NCBI RefSeq assembly: GCF_027244095.1
Contig: NC_069669.1
Location: 10,442,501 to 10,506,500 of the forward strand
Source: Hemicordylus capensis
Lineage: Eukaryota; Chordata; Lepidosauria; Squamata; Cordylidae
Length of the DNA stretch: 64,000 nucleotides
Direction: 5' to 3'
Below the pieces are notes generated by a model, which was not told where the DNA came from, ran no database searches, and saw nothing but the letters and a program-made list of their open reading frames with translations. Position numbers and translations under genes: made by a program. Below are positions 21,935 to 32,554 of this stretch, piece by piece (position 1 is the stretch's first letter; the number at the start of each line of letters is the position of its first letter).

Positions 21935-22575
21935 ATTTTACATTTAAATGTCTGGGGGAGCTTCAATCCTGGTTACATGACTTTGCTCTTCTTTTTCTCA
22001 ATATTTATGAAGGTGGTACCTTCGGCCTGGCGTGGTGCGGCAGTAGAAGTGCGGCATTTCTGATCTCTTCAAGTCGCGTGGTATGCTGAGTATGCTCTGC
22101 TGGCTGAAAGCACACGGTGCGTGGACTGATCAGACTAGGAGATGTGTTCTGAAACCTCAATCTTTGTGGTCTCATTCCCTTTGGCTTGGGTTCTTGGATG
22201 AACATAGATTGTCTTCAACATGTCCTTCTTAAGAGAGAAAAGAGTAAAGAACAAACTTTTGTCTTTGTTTAGAAGACAAAGGGGAGAAAAAACAATAAAT
22301 TGTGGAAATCTGGACTTAGGCGCATCGAGTAGGCAGAAAAGAACAGAAGTGGGTATTGATAAGGAGGATAAAGATTCTGAATCTTTTTGGTTCTCCGTTT
22401 GTTAGAAGAGAACAGAAGAAAGATTGAAGGAACAACTGCAGAACAAGGAGAAAGAACATCAGAAAGTCCCAACAGGAGCTCTGAAGACTAACTGGATAAG
22501 TGGGAGAAGACCGGATAACAAGAAGCAGGAGAGAAGAAACAGGCAGGCTCCCCTCGGAGCTGACAGCCTCCTTCA
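21935..22575 (+). repeat. T block, copy 3
   Basis: Most diverged copy. Keeps TACATGACTTTG, GATCTCTTCAAG, CTGGCTGAAAGCACACGG with donor-like GTGCGT at 22117, TTGGCTTGGGTTCTTG, and TTGTCTTTGTTTAG at 22259-22272 before a purine-rich segment. It extends beyond the other copies and ends near CCTCCTTCATGACTGAG. Confidence 0.68.
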
Positions 22576-24049
22576 TGACTGAGTAGCAATTCTATCACAT
22601 AGAAATATCCCCACATTGCTGTGAGCCTGTTTCAACCCAAGAGGGTGACTGTCTCCAAAGGACTTCAGTTTTTGATGGCGTCTAAATATTGGCACAGCCC
22701 TGTGAAGCTGCTTGGCCTGTCAGCTGGTGGGGGTCTCAAAAGAGCGGCATGCTTGAGGGGCAGTTTTCTGGCAGTTCAGTCTTTCATGCCTGACCCTGTG
22801 ACTCAGCTACTTCCTGCTCTGAGAAATCCCCAAGGTACTTGGAGTGTGGTTTTCTTCATTCCTGGCTTGATATCTCTGCTTCAGATTGCTCAGAGCAGCC
22901 ACTGAGATGACTGGAGAGCCACTGGCCTTGGGTGTGTCCAGGGTTTTATCCTAGATGGCTTCTCTGCCCCCCATTATTTCTGTATGCTGCTTGCAATATT
23001 GTTTAAATACAAACTTAAAATACATTAAAAACAAACAAAAATAGCTGTTGCATAGGATAACCTCTAAAAGGATAGGATCAAACTTAAAAAGAATAAACAA
23101 GTGTAGTATAATATAAGTAGGATAACATCTAAAAGATTAGGATAAAATCTAAAAAGATTGAAACAAGTATAGTATAATATAAGAAATACAGATCTATTAA
23201 CTTAATTAGGAAGGCTAATAGGAAATAAAATGAAGCATTTTCAAAGTAGATTAGATATTCTAGACCAACTAGTGTATTAAAATAATATTCAAAGCAGCAT
23301 ATGGGAATGGTGAGAAAAAGCACTTTGCTACTGAAAGTCTGAAATGCCAGAACCCATCCACCAGTCCCTCATGTAGCTCTTCCGTGGCTCCGGGTCTCTT
23401 CCTGCTAGGATCTTATAGACTATTCCCCCTTTGATGCAAAGATGGGTGCTTGGGCGATTTGATGTAGAAATAAAGATCAATATTGTCTTTGTGTAGCTTT
23501 GTTTACTGACAGGCTTATAGGATGCTGAAGAGGGTATTTCTGTCAAGCACCCCAGAATTGATTCTTATTTCAAGTTGTTTTAACCTGTGTTTTTTTGTAA
23601 ATGGCCCAGAGACATGAGTTTTGGGTGATCATAACCACATATGCTAAATAAAAAGCTGTCAGTATTGTCTGCTAGAATCAAAGATTGCCATAGTTTGTTG
23701 GAAGAGTTGTGGCATTCAAAAGTACTGTTGTCCTGGGCTAGAGTTGGTGCAGCTCTTGCTGGAGAAACCGAGGCTGAGATCCTGCTTCATGAAGAACAGA
23801 TGCTCATGAAATAAAGGCGAAGAGGGTCTGGAGTTAGAGACACTTTCTTGGAAACAAAGGACATTTTGAAAAATGGCCACTGATGGGATGAATTGCAGAC
23901 TCTCCCCTACCTAATGGTTAAATGGGGTTAAATGAATGATTTTGGTCAAACAAGTTCAGTCCTAGTTTGCCCAGAGCACAAGAGGAATAGACTGGACCAT
24001 ATAATTATATCTCTTCCTCCATTTTTTTGCTCTCTTTGCAGCCTGGACC
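22576..24049. other. Unassigned sequence right of the macrosatellite
   Basis: No gene recognised. An AT-rich part (about 22985-23300) contains a segment with GGATAAnnTCTAAAAG repeated loosely at 23056, 23121 and 23140. The rest is unique-looking sequence. Confidence 0.5.
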
Positions 24050-24425
24050 TAAAGGCCTTTGCCTCTCCTCCACTCCTGCATGTTAAGCATCACTCACCCC
24101 ACACACGCTATTTTTAACATGTGGGTTGAGGGTACAAACAGCAACTGAACCAACAAGAATATAAAACAGGTATATTTATGCATGAGCAGAAACAGTTGAA
24201 CACTCAAGGTATTCCCATCCCACATCATGCTTTCCCCACTCTTCTGTCTCTAAAGCACCTGGCACAGGCTACAATCACATTCGTAGTAGGGGCCAGTGGC
24301 AATCACTCCACCCAGGACAGACTCAAGAGGATTTGGGGGGCCCCAGGGTGGGTGGAGGCCCTGGTGTCTAGCCTCAGAGTCCAGGGTCAGAGTGGTACTG
24401 GGTGGAATTTTGAAAGAGTAACACG
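24050..24425 (+). repeat. Unidentified interspersed repeat, copy 1
   Basis: Aligns by eye with 42560-42975: shared stretches include TTAAGCATC, TTTAACATGTG, ACAAACAGCA, TATTTATGC, GGCCAGTGGC, CCAGGACAG and AAGAGGAT followed by GGGGGGCCCC. Divergence and small indels suggest an old element. Class not determined. Confidence 0.6.
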
Positions 24426-24714
24426 CCAAGCAGGAGGACAGGCCCTTTTCTCCTGTCATCTTTGTGGGAAATGTCTACAGTGCTCTCTCCAAAGTCTCAA
24501 AGGCTATTGACCTCCCAGCCACACAAGGTGCTTCTCATAGATGCAGTAACTGTGGTCCTTCTTCAAGGCATACTCTGCCATGCTTTGAGGGCCAAGGTCT
24601 AGTTACACCTGTCTTTTATCACTCCATATCCCCACAAGTAAAACCTTTGTCGCTGGGGTTGCCACCTTCCAGACCTGCCCTGGAGTTTCTAGGAACTGAC
24701 CTCTATCTCCAGAT

Positions 24715-24885
24715 AACTTGAAGGCAACCCTTGAGATTTTCATAGCTTGTGCTAAATATTGCGGGGGGGAGGGGGGCAGTGGTTCAGGAAGAGCCTCTGT
24801 ATTGGCAACCCTATTCACCCCCATCACCCCATTTGCTGTTCTCTTGTTGACCATACTCCAGGACTTCTCAGATGGGTGTCCCTAC
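24715..24885 (+). repeat. Unidentified interspersed repeat, second family, copy 1
   Basis: Resembles 26065-26200: GAGATTTTCATAGC / GGGATTTTCATGGC, AAATATTGC, CAGGAAnAGCCTC, TTGGCAACCCTATTCACCCCC / CTGGCAACTTTATTCACCCCC, and TTGCTGACCATnCTCCAG are shared. Confidence 0.55.
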
Positions 24886-24944
24886 ATGGGAGGGGAGTAC
24901 AAAGTAGTAATTCATCAGCATCCAAGAACCCCAGTTTAAGAGCC

Positions 24945-25026
24945 AGGCTCACTCCCTTGCAGCATCTTCAGGTAGAGCTGGGAAAGACCCTTGCCTGGAA
25001 CCCTGGCGGGTTGCTGCCAGTCAGGG
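24945..25026 (+). mobile_element. tRNA-headed SINE body, left part, split by a LINE
   Basis: Body words GCAGCATCTTCAGGTAG and GGTTGCTGCCAGTCAGG of the shared SINE body stop at the 3' end of the CR1-like copy. The rest resumes at about 25909. Confidence 0.75.
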
Positions 25027-25908
25027 TACATAAGAACAGCCCTGCTGGATTAGGCACAACTTGGCCCATCCAGTCCAACATCCTGTTTCACACAGTGGCC
25101 CACCAGATGCCTCTGGGGAGCCCACAAGTAAGAGGTGAGGGCGTGCCCTTTCCTGTTGTTGTTTCTTTGTATCTGATATTGAGAGGGATCTTGTCTCTGA
25201 GGCTGGAGGTGGCCTATAGCCATCCAGACTAGTAGCCATTGATAGACTTGTCCTCCAGGAATCTGTCGAAGCTTTTAAGGCCATCCAAGCTAGTGGCCAT
25301 CACCACATCCCATGGCAGAGAATTACATAGATTAATTATGTGCTGTGTGAAAAAGTACTTCCTTTTGTCACTCCTACATTTCCTTCCTTTGAGTTTCATG
25401 AGATGATCCCTGGTTCTAGTGCTGCGAGAAAGGGAGAAGAATTTCTCTCTGTCTACCCTCTCCACTCCATGCATTGTATACACCTTGATTATGTCTCCCC
25501 ATGGTCCCTCCTTTTCCAAAGTAAAGAGCCCCAGATGCTAGAGCCTTGCCTCGTAAGAAAGGTGATCTTGGCCCCAGATTATCTTGGTTGCCCTCTTCTG
25601 CACCTTTTCCAGTTCTACAATGTCCTTTTTTAGATGTGGTGACGTGACCAGAATTGTACGCAGTGCTCCAGGTGTGGCTGCACCATCATTTTGGATAAGG
25701 GCATTATAATATGAGCAGTTTGATTTTCAATCCCCTTCCTAATGATCCCTAGCATGGAACTGGCCTTTTCCACAGCTGCCGCACATTGAGTCGACACTTT
25801 CAACGAGCTGTCCACCACAACCCCAAGATCCCTCTCCTGGTCAGTCACCGACAGCTCAAATCCCATCAGCACATCTGTGAAGTTGGGGTGTTGTGGTTTT
25901 TGTTGTTG
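25027..25908 (-). mobile_element. CR1-like LINE, 5'-truncated 3' end
   Basis: On the minus strand 25630-25872 encodes ERDLGVVVDSSLKVS and a PHLEHCVQFWS stretch, and 25229-25519 encodes DKRKYFFTQHIINL. These are typical of the C-terminal part of CR1-clade reverse transcriptase ORF2. After the stop comes a 3' UTR ending in GGGCTGTTCTTATG at the left edge. The reading frame is interrupted between the two pieces. Inserted into a tRNA-headed SINE. Confidence 0.85.
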
Positions 25909-25973
25909 TAGACTACTGAGCTAACTGCACCAAGAATCACACTCAGTACAAGGCAGCTTCCCATGTTCATATG
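25909..25973 (+). mobile_element. tRNA-headed SINE body, right part
   Basis: Continues the SINE interrupted at 25026: GTAGAC, CTACTGAGCTA, CACTCAGTACAAGGCAGC and a TTCCCATGTTC end. Confidence 0.7.
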
Positions 25974-26004
25974 TAACCCCTGATGTAAGATTTCGGGTTC
26001 ATCC

Positions 26005-26064
26005 AGATTGGGGCTGCACAACTTTGGCCTTCTAGTGGTTGTTGGACTACAACTCCCATCATGG
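26005..26064 (+). repeat. Fragment of an ACTACAACTCCCATCAT-type repeat
   Basis: Contains TTGTTGGACTACAACTCCC, a word shared with the palindromic MITE-like elements at 28761, 32441 and 45031. Too short to define ends. Confidence 0.45.
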
Positions 26065-26200
26065 GATTTTCATGGCCTGGTTTTGTGCAAAATATTGCCA
26101 GTGGGAGGAGACGGGCGGTGCAGGAATAGCCTCCGTGCTGGCAACTTTATTCACCCCCTATGTGCTGTTCTTTTGCTGACCATGCTCCAGTGCCTTAGAT
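26065..26200 (+). repeat. Unidentified interspersed repeat, second family, copy 2
   Basis: Matches 24715-24885 as described there. Confidence 0.55.
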
Positions 26201-26575
26201 TGCACCACTATTTGCTCTTGAGCTTCCTAATGGCACTTTGACCTTCCAATCCCCTTCCTAAGAAAGGAAAGACACTCTTCTTGTACTCAGGATCAGGGCT
26301 GTCACATGTCCACTGACAAAAACACTCAACAATTCTCTCCATTACAGGTGAATCGCAGAGGTGGACCTGAGTGCAGCTTCATTTTTGAAGCACTTTAGAG
26401 AGGAAACTAAAATTTGCTGCCCAGCAGAGCTCTTTTTTGAAGCGGAAAGGCAGGATAAAAGAATTCATCAGGGGCATGTTTTTGCATGATCAAAAAATGC
26501 TTATGGTACCTTCTGACAGATCTCTGCTGGATATAACATTGGTCTCCTTGGTAGTTCAAGATTGACCTCCTAAAG

Positions 26576-26872
26576 AGGAGAGCTGATCTTGTGGTAGCAA
26601 GCATGACTTGTCCGCCTAGATAAGCAGGGTCTATCCTTGTTGTATTTGAATGTGACATGTGAGCACTGTTGGAGATTCCCCTCAGGGGATGGAGCCACTC
26701 TAGGAAGAGCAGAAGGTCCCAAGTTCCCTCCCTGGCAGCATCTCCAAGAGAGGACTGAGAGAGAGACTCCTGCCTGCAACCTTGGAGAAGCTGCTGCCAG
26801 TCTGTGAAGACAATACTGAGCGAGACAGACCAATGGTCTGACTCAGTATATGGCAGCTTCCTATGTTCCTAT
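26576..26872 (+). mobile_element. 5S-rRNA-headed SINE
   Basis: Head AGATAAGCAGGGTCTATCCTTG with a following GAATGTGACA matches the internal promoter region of 5S rRNA in order and spacing. The body continues with CCTGGCAGCATCTCCAAGAG and CAGTCTGTGAAGACAATACTGAG and ends TATGGCAGCTTCCTATGTTC. Confidence 0.85.
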
Positions 26873-27339
26873 GCCGCTAGTCACACTTCTCTCCTTTTGG
26901 TGTCTGTCTTAGAAGCCATGTCTGGGTATAGGATATATCACACCATGGTGCATACAAAACCACACACAAACCTCCCATCCGCCCCCAAAGCAAAGGGGCT
27001 GTGATGGAGGAGAAAGAGAGAGGCTTTGGACTGACTGCCCTCTCTGCTGCCTTTCCAAAGAGCAGCTTCCTCTGTTGCTCCTTCTGCTGACCGTCCTGCC
27101 TGGGATCCATTTCTTATTCCCAGGTAGCACCCCGCCAGACGGCTCTCCCCTAGCCAAGAATCTAAAGGCCCTGCATAGTTTCTCCTTCGGGTTTAAAGAA
27201 ACCTCCAGCTTCCCTCTCTGCGTTGTGCTTCTTCACTCCACAAAATAAAACTTCACCCCCAACAACTCCTCCCTCTTGTGGCCTGGCCACCACCATTTCC
27301 CCCTTCGCCTCATTCCTTCCATGTCACCAGCAGGAGCAC
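26873..27339. other. Unassigned sequence
   Basis: No repeat family or exon recognised. Moderately GC-rich; open frames on both strands are not supported by any recognisable protein. Confidence 0.45.
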
Positions 27340-27365
27340 CACTGCCTGGACTGGGTCGCTCGGTG

Positions 27366-27500
27366 GCAGAAGAAGCTGCCGTATCTAGTTCCGTACAGGA
27401 CCAGGATTGCCTTCACGGACTGGCAGCAGCTTTTCCAAGGATGCAGGCAGGCGTCTCTCTCAGCCCCATCTGGAGAGGCTGCCAGGGAGGGAGGGAACCT
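27366..27500 (-). mobile_element. SINE body fragment
   Basis: GACTGGCAGCAGCTTTTCCAAGG and GAGGCTGCCAGGGAGGGA are the shared SINE body in reverse orientation; head missing. Confidence 0.6.
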
Positions 27501-27719
27501 CCACCCACTATTGTCGGCACTACCCGCTGTGTCTCTACCCTTCACTTGCCCTGCCTGGCGCCCACCCAGTCCCAGGAGTCACCCGCTGGCCCTGGTCGGT
27601 CAGGAAGCTTCCCCACTGGGAAAAGGGAGAAAGGCCACTGAAACCGCTGCCTGGGCTAGTCCCCTCGCACCCCCGCTCTTGTTCTTTCCTGTTCAATGTG
27701 GGGGGAGATTGTTTTAGGT

Positions 27720-27960
27720 TTGTTTGTTTATCAGATTTGTACACCGCCCCAAGCTTTCATCTCTGGGTGGTTAGCATAAAACAAGTTAAAAACATATACA
27801 GAGCTTAAAACAATTTAACGATCTAAAAATCAACCACAGATAAAACCTAAAAATTCTAAAGAGCTGAAAAAGCTTGGATGAAGAGGTGGGTTTTCAAACG
27901 CTTTTTAAAAAATTGTCAGAGATGAGGAGGATCGTATCTCAGTAGGGAGAGCATCCCACA
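27720..27960 (-). mobile_element. LINE 3'-end fragment (CR1/L2-like)
   Basis: TACACCGCCCCAAG with a downstream ATAAAACAAGTTAAAAACAT tract and the CCCACAATCTCATTCC segment resembles LINE 3' ends of the L2/CR1 type in reverse orientation. Subfamily not determined. Confidence 0.5.
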
Positions 27961-28131
27961 ATCTCATTCCACAATGGAGAGTCATCTACTTTTAAAGCCA
28001 TCCTCTTGGATTCAGGGTCGTCGTCGTCTTCTGCTTGAGCAAATACAGTCCTCTGGAACAGCCAGCTCCTTCAACTGATTGAAAAGCCAAGGCAATGTTT
28101 CTTTTTCTGAAACAAACAAGGAATACTGTGT

Positions 28132-28230
28132 TTATAATATAATATATACTATACTATACTATACTATAATTATAATATAATATAATATAATATAATATAA
28201 TATAATATAATATAATATAATATAATATAG
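28132..28230 (+). repeat. (TATAA)n microsatellite
   Basis: Nearly perfect 5-bp repeat of ATAAT units preceded by ACTAT units; about 95 bp. Confidence 0.95.
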
Positions 28231-28760
28231 AATAACACACCATGCATCTGACAAACTGGACTTCAATATGCAAAAGTTTATAACGCAGTAAATGTCTGAG
28301 TTTTTAATGTTCCACAGGATTCTTTGCTGTTTGTGGCCAAATCTGTTTTTGACACACACTGTCTAGAATCTCAGGTATCAGTTTTCAGTGGTGGCGGCGG
28401 TGTGTGTGTGTGCTTTGTTGGTCTTTTTTTTTTTTTTGGCTTGGGGCAGATTCTGGTGTATAATCTAAGGTAAAAAATTAACTCTCTATGCACACAGTTT
28501 TGCAAAGCTCGTGGCAGCAGAACAAAGGTTGCCACGAACCAGGAGCTATGGGAATCATAGGTACTCACAATCTATACTCATTTTCTGTGGAACATACAGT
28601 GCAGCTGCTGATGGAAAAGGAGGAGCAGAAGAAGAGAGACTGGCAGTCAATGTCCATAGATCAGGTTGTAAGTGTTCAAAATGGGGCTTTTAAAATATCC
28701 CAAGCAATTTCTCTGTGCTGTCTGTACCATTGGTCCATCTAAGTCTGTATTGTCTATACA

Positions 28761-28893
28761 AGGAGTTCTCAGACTTGGACCCCCAGATGTTGTTGGACTA
28801 CTCCTCCCATCATCCTTTGCCATAAATGGCCTTTGGCCACTGGTACGGGATGATAGGAGTTGTAGTCCAACATCTGGGGGCCTGAGAACTCCT
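28761..28893. mobile_element. Palindromic MITE-like element
   Basis: AGGAGTTCTCAG near the left edge and CTGAGAACTCCT near the right edge are exact inverted repeats. The inside is also self-complementary (CCCAGATGTTGTTGGACTAC against GTAGTCCAACATCTGGGGG). No convincing target duplication seen. Confidence 0.7.
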
Positions 28894-28929
28894 AGAGCAG
28901 ACAATACACAGTGGCTCTCCAATGTTTCA

Positions 28930-28999
28930 GGCCCTGAGCCTCTCCCAGCCCTACCTGGAGATGCTGCCAGGGATCGAACCTGGGACCTCCAAACCCCTC
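28930..28999 (-). mobile_element. tRNA-headed SINE fragment
   Basis: CTGGAGATGCTGCCAGGGAT followed by CGAACCTGGGACC is the body-to-box-B part in reverse orientation. Confidence 0.65.
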
Positions 29000-29060
29000 T
29001 TCAAGCCATCCTGGTTGTTGGCTGTCACCACAGCTTGTGGCAGAGAATTCCACAAGTTGG
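29000..29060 (-). mobile_element. CR1-like LINE fragment
   Basis: Reverse complement matches the TGGAATTCTCTGCCACAAG region of the copy at 31310. Followed by a short local duplication of TTGGAACTATATG at about 29058-29110. Confidence 0.6.
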
Positions 29061-29204
29061 AACTATATGTTGGAACTATATGTTCTCCTGTGAGTTGTTG
29101 GAACTATATGTTCTCCTCAGGAGCAGGAAAGATCCTCCTTTCTGCTGTTTCAATGCTGCAAGAAAAGCCTGTGTGAGTTGTTGGACCAATATGTTCTCCT
29201 CAGA

Positions 29205-30900
29205 AGCTCAAACAGCCCTAAGCCCAGACGGACCAGAAACTAGGGAAATTCTGCAAATAAATTATTCTTGGGCTTCCCCACGCAAAACGAAGATTGTGCC
29301 TTGAGCTTTTCCAGTGAGTCCTGCAGTAAATAGGTGGCTTTTCAGAAGAGGTCTTCTGTGCGCTGTTCCCATCAGGGGTGCGGCTATAATTAAGCAAAAG
29401 ATTTGGGGACTTTGCCCCCATTTCCCTTCACTGAAATATGGCTCCCAAGATTACGTGGGAAAGGGGAGACAACCAGTTTATACCAATTTGCTTCTTACAA
29501 ACCAAAGCAAGGAGAATCTGCTTCGATCTGGCTACCTCTTTGAATGGCAGCCAGAAAAACCCGACTTTTGTTTGCCCAATTTAATTAATTAGTTTCCCTG
29601 CACAGGGGTTTTTGAATTAGATTATTGCCTTGCAGTTAATTAAAACTGCAGAATGAAGTAGCTTAATTGCGTACTGCTTGGCTGGCCCCAGTGGGCTGCC
29701 TATAGGCCTCAACTGGAAAGCAGGTCGGCACGTGGATGAAACGTTGGCAGAGAATTATAACTGATCCAAAAAATTCAGATTGCAGAATATCCTTTTCCAA
29801 ATCACGGGTGCTGGATGTGTCGCTTAGAGCTGGCATCAGGGGCCTATTGAAGAGCATAATTGTAAACTGCCCAGAGATACAAGTTTGGGGCAGTATAGAC
29901 ATATTTTAAAATAAAATAAAAAATAAAAATTGGAGGTGGGGTCAAGATGGGCCACATTTGGGGGTTCTCTAGGCTGGTCACACAATTGATCTGATGTCAG
30001 CTCCATGGGAATTTAGAGATTATCTCATGCAGATGTTAGTCTACGATTCCCATCATCCCTGACTATTGGTCACTGTGGCTGGAGATGGTGGAAATTTTCC
30101 TCAATCCCCAGCTGGCAACACACCAACCCAATGTGAAGCTGAGATCCATAATCTTAGAGTTGAACTTGTCGTGACAATGTCAGCAGAGATGACTCCATAG
30201 CAAGGCTGAAGAGCTTCAACTGTCCTGCAGACGTAGGCCTACAACTGGGTTCAGACAAGCAAACAAGCTGAGGCTTGTTGAAATAAACCGTGGTTCTGCG
30301 TTATGTCAGAACCTGACCATATAGGAGAGCAACAACCAGCCTTTGCCTCTGCCAATCAGCCTCAGACAATATTTATGGTCACATTTCTGTCTCGCTAGTA
30401 TATTTCCCCCCACGTGGGTTGAAGCTCATTCTGGCTGCAGGCCTGATATTTGATGGCTCCTAATTATTTTTGATACTATTCCTTTCTGCTAACAGCAGAC
30501 TTGTATGAATGCATGAAAAGTAATTAGTTTTGGAGTTGAAGAAAAACAATATTCAGAAAGGTCAGTCTCTGATCTCGAGCTGGAGTTGATTGCTTGGAGA
30601 TTCGACCGCGATTTAATAGCCTAGCAAACAGGAATGAGCTGCGGAGACCGGAAGGGAACTGAGAGCTCTATTAGACTTTGCTTTGTGTCCTAGAACCCAA
30701 AGAGAACCTGACACAAAATATATCATATAAGCTGTTTGGGGAAATAGATTTACCATGGGTCCCCCCCCCCTTGCAAGCCCCTTTTGCAGCAAAAGAGGCA
30801 GAATTTCAACAGGTGCAGCTTTGCCACATCTCCATGCTGAGCCTGTTGAAGTTTCATCTCTTTTACAGCCCTTAGAGGCTCAAAACCTCTGTTAGGAAAT
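29205..30900. other. Mostly unassigned sequence
   Basis: A LINE-like 3' tail (AACTGCCCAGAGATACAAG with GGGGCAGTATAGACAT, about 29868-29930) is the only repeat I can point to. A poly-C run lies at 30761-30770. No gene recognised. Confidence 0.45.
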
Positions 30901-31309
30901 CAAGGCAGCAATGCAAACAGACGTCAGTCCGTATCTCATGATTTTGTACTTCTACCTGACAGGTACAAAGGAAACAGAAGTGGGAACAGAGATTCAGCCT
31001 TGGAACAGAGCATCTTCTTCAGTCAATTAACAATTAAGCAGCCACATTTTTGTGAAAAGGGCAAAAGTTTACAATATGCAACTGTGCTTGTGAGTCACAG
31101 AGAATGGCATATGGAGAAGAGGTCAAGTCAGAGGACACATTTTGATGAGACTTTTTCTGCTTTGGCATTTGGTAAAGGATGCTTTGTACTGACGAGCCAA
31201 AAATGGGAATCTCAACAAGTGCAAACTTTGTTTCCTTAAAAGGCTCCCAACATTATTTCCCTGACAAGCCACTTCTCCCCAGCTCTCCCCACACCTGGCC
31301 AGCCCTTGC

Positions 31310-31549
31310 AACAGCGGAGAGACATGATAGAGGTCTATAGAATCATGCATGGTGTGGAGAAAGGAGATAGAGAGAAAATTTTCTCCCTCCCACATAACAC
31401 TAGAACCAGGGGTCATCCCATGAAATTGGTTGCCATGAAATTTAGGACCAACAAACGGAAGTACTTTTTCACACAAAGCATCATCAACTTGTGGAATTCT
31501 CTGCCACAAGATGTGGTGACAGCCAACAACCTGGATAGCTTTAAGAGGG
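31310..31549 (+). mobile_element. CR1-like LINE 3' end, left part
   Basis: Encodes DREKIFSLPHNTRTRGHPMK and NKRKYFFTQSIINLWNSLP, the same C-terminal region as the copy at 25027-25908 but on the plus strand. Interrupted by a SINE at 31550. Confidence 0.85.
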
Positions 31550-31852
31550 AACATAGGAACATAAGAAGCTGCCATATACTGAGTCAGACCATTGGTCTAT
31601 CTAGCTCAGTGTTGTCTTCGCAGACTGGCAGCAGCTTCTCCAAGGTTGCTGGCAGGAATCTCTCTCAGCCTTATCTTGGAGAAGCCAGGGAGGGAACTTG
31701 GAACCTTCTGCTCTTCCCAGAATGGCTCCATCCGCAAAGGGGAATATACAATGCTCACATTTCTAGCCTCCTTTTCATATGCAACCAGGGTGGACCCTGC
31801 TTAGCTAAGGGGACAAGTCATGTTTGCTACCACAAGACCAGCTTTCCTCTCC
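31550..31852 (-). mobile_element. 5S-headed SINE nested in the CR1-like LINE
   Basis: Begins GAACATAGGAACATAAGAAG, ends with the reverse complement of the 5S head (CCTGCTTAGCTAAGGGG) and the AGAGCTGGTCTT-like leader. The LINE resumes directly after it. Confidence 0.85.
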
Positions 31853-32100
31853 TGGATAACTTCATGGAGGAGAGGTTTATCAACGGCTGCTAGTTGGAGG
31901 GCTATAAGGCACCTCCAGCCTCAGAAGCAGGATGCCTCTGAGTACCAGTTGCAGGGGAGTAACAGCAGGAGAAAGGGCATGCCCTCAACTCCTGCCTGTA
32001 GGCTTCCAGCGTCATCTGGTGGGCCACTATGCAAAACAGGATGCTGGACTAGATGGGCCTCCTTAGGCCTGATCCAGCGGGGCTGTTCTTATGGTCATCT
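31853..32100 (+). mobile_element. CR1-like LINE 3' end, right part
   Basis: Continues the ORF end (FMEERFINGC then stop) and the 3' UTR, finishing CCAGCGGGGCTGTTCTTATG. Confidence 0.82.
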
Positions 32101-32169
32101 CCCTTGACACTTTAATCCCATGGCTAGACATATATCAGAATTCCAGCCCTTTGAACCATCAGACACAAG

Positions 32170-32300
32170 TTTATTTAAGAGCATAAAAAGAAGCCTGCTG
32201 CATGAGACCAAAGACCTAACTAATCCTGCATTCCTGCTGCCAACAGTGGTCAGCCACATGCCTCTCAGGATCCCATAGGCAGGGCATGAAAGCAACAGCT
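32170..32300 (-). mobile_element. LINE 3'-end fragment (CR1-like)
   Basis: ACAGTGGTCAGCCACATGCC and AGGGCATGAAAGCAACAGC resemble the CR1 3' UTR in reverse orientation, more diverged than the other copies. Confidence 0.5.
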
Positions 32301-32429
32301 GTATTCCTTTGTTGTTGCTCCAGAGCAGCTGGTATTCAGAGGGATGCTACCTCTGGACATGAAGGATTTATTTATCCATCATGGCTATTAGTTATTGACA
32401 GACCTCACCTCCTCCAGGAATTTCTCTAC

Positions 32430-32550
32430 TCCAGGCCTGCTCAGATAAGGACCCTCCCCCCAGATGTTTTTGGACCACAACTCCCATAATTCTCAGCCAC
32501 AGTGGCCAATAGCCAGGGATTATGGGAGTTGTAGGCCAACATTGGTGCTG
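32430..32550. mobile_element. Palindromic MITE-like fragment
   Basis: GGACCACAACTCCCATAAT and ATTATGGGAGTTGTAGGCC are inverted repeats around a CCACAGTGGCC centre. Confidence 0.6.
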
Positions 32551-32554
32551 GAAC

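Larger units (their letters stand above)
1..22575. repeat. Composite macrosatellite built on a Penelope-like element
   Basis: The whole left third of the window is tandemly repeated. A leader block recurs at 1, 3141, 5534, 8674, 11814, 14708 and 16681, defining six complete units and a partial seventh. Inside each unit lie smaller tandem repeats (97, 111 and 54 bp) and pieces of a Penelope-like retroelement. Units 1, 3 and 4 share a length of 3140 bp and differ by only a handful of visible substitutions, so amplification is recent or still homogenised. The array begins before the window, so its true size is unknown. No host coding sequence is seen in it; the many short open frames follow from the repeat structure. 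Confidence 0.9.

Noticed and set aside
26576-26640. Genuine 5S rRNA gene
   Set aside because: Only the internal promoter part resembles 5S rRNA; it continues into a SINE body found many times in the window.
27223-27808. Overlapping long frames (133-164 codons) as a host gene
   Set aside because: The segment overlaps a reverse SINE fragment and a LINE tail, and three frames are open at once because the sequence is GC-rich.
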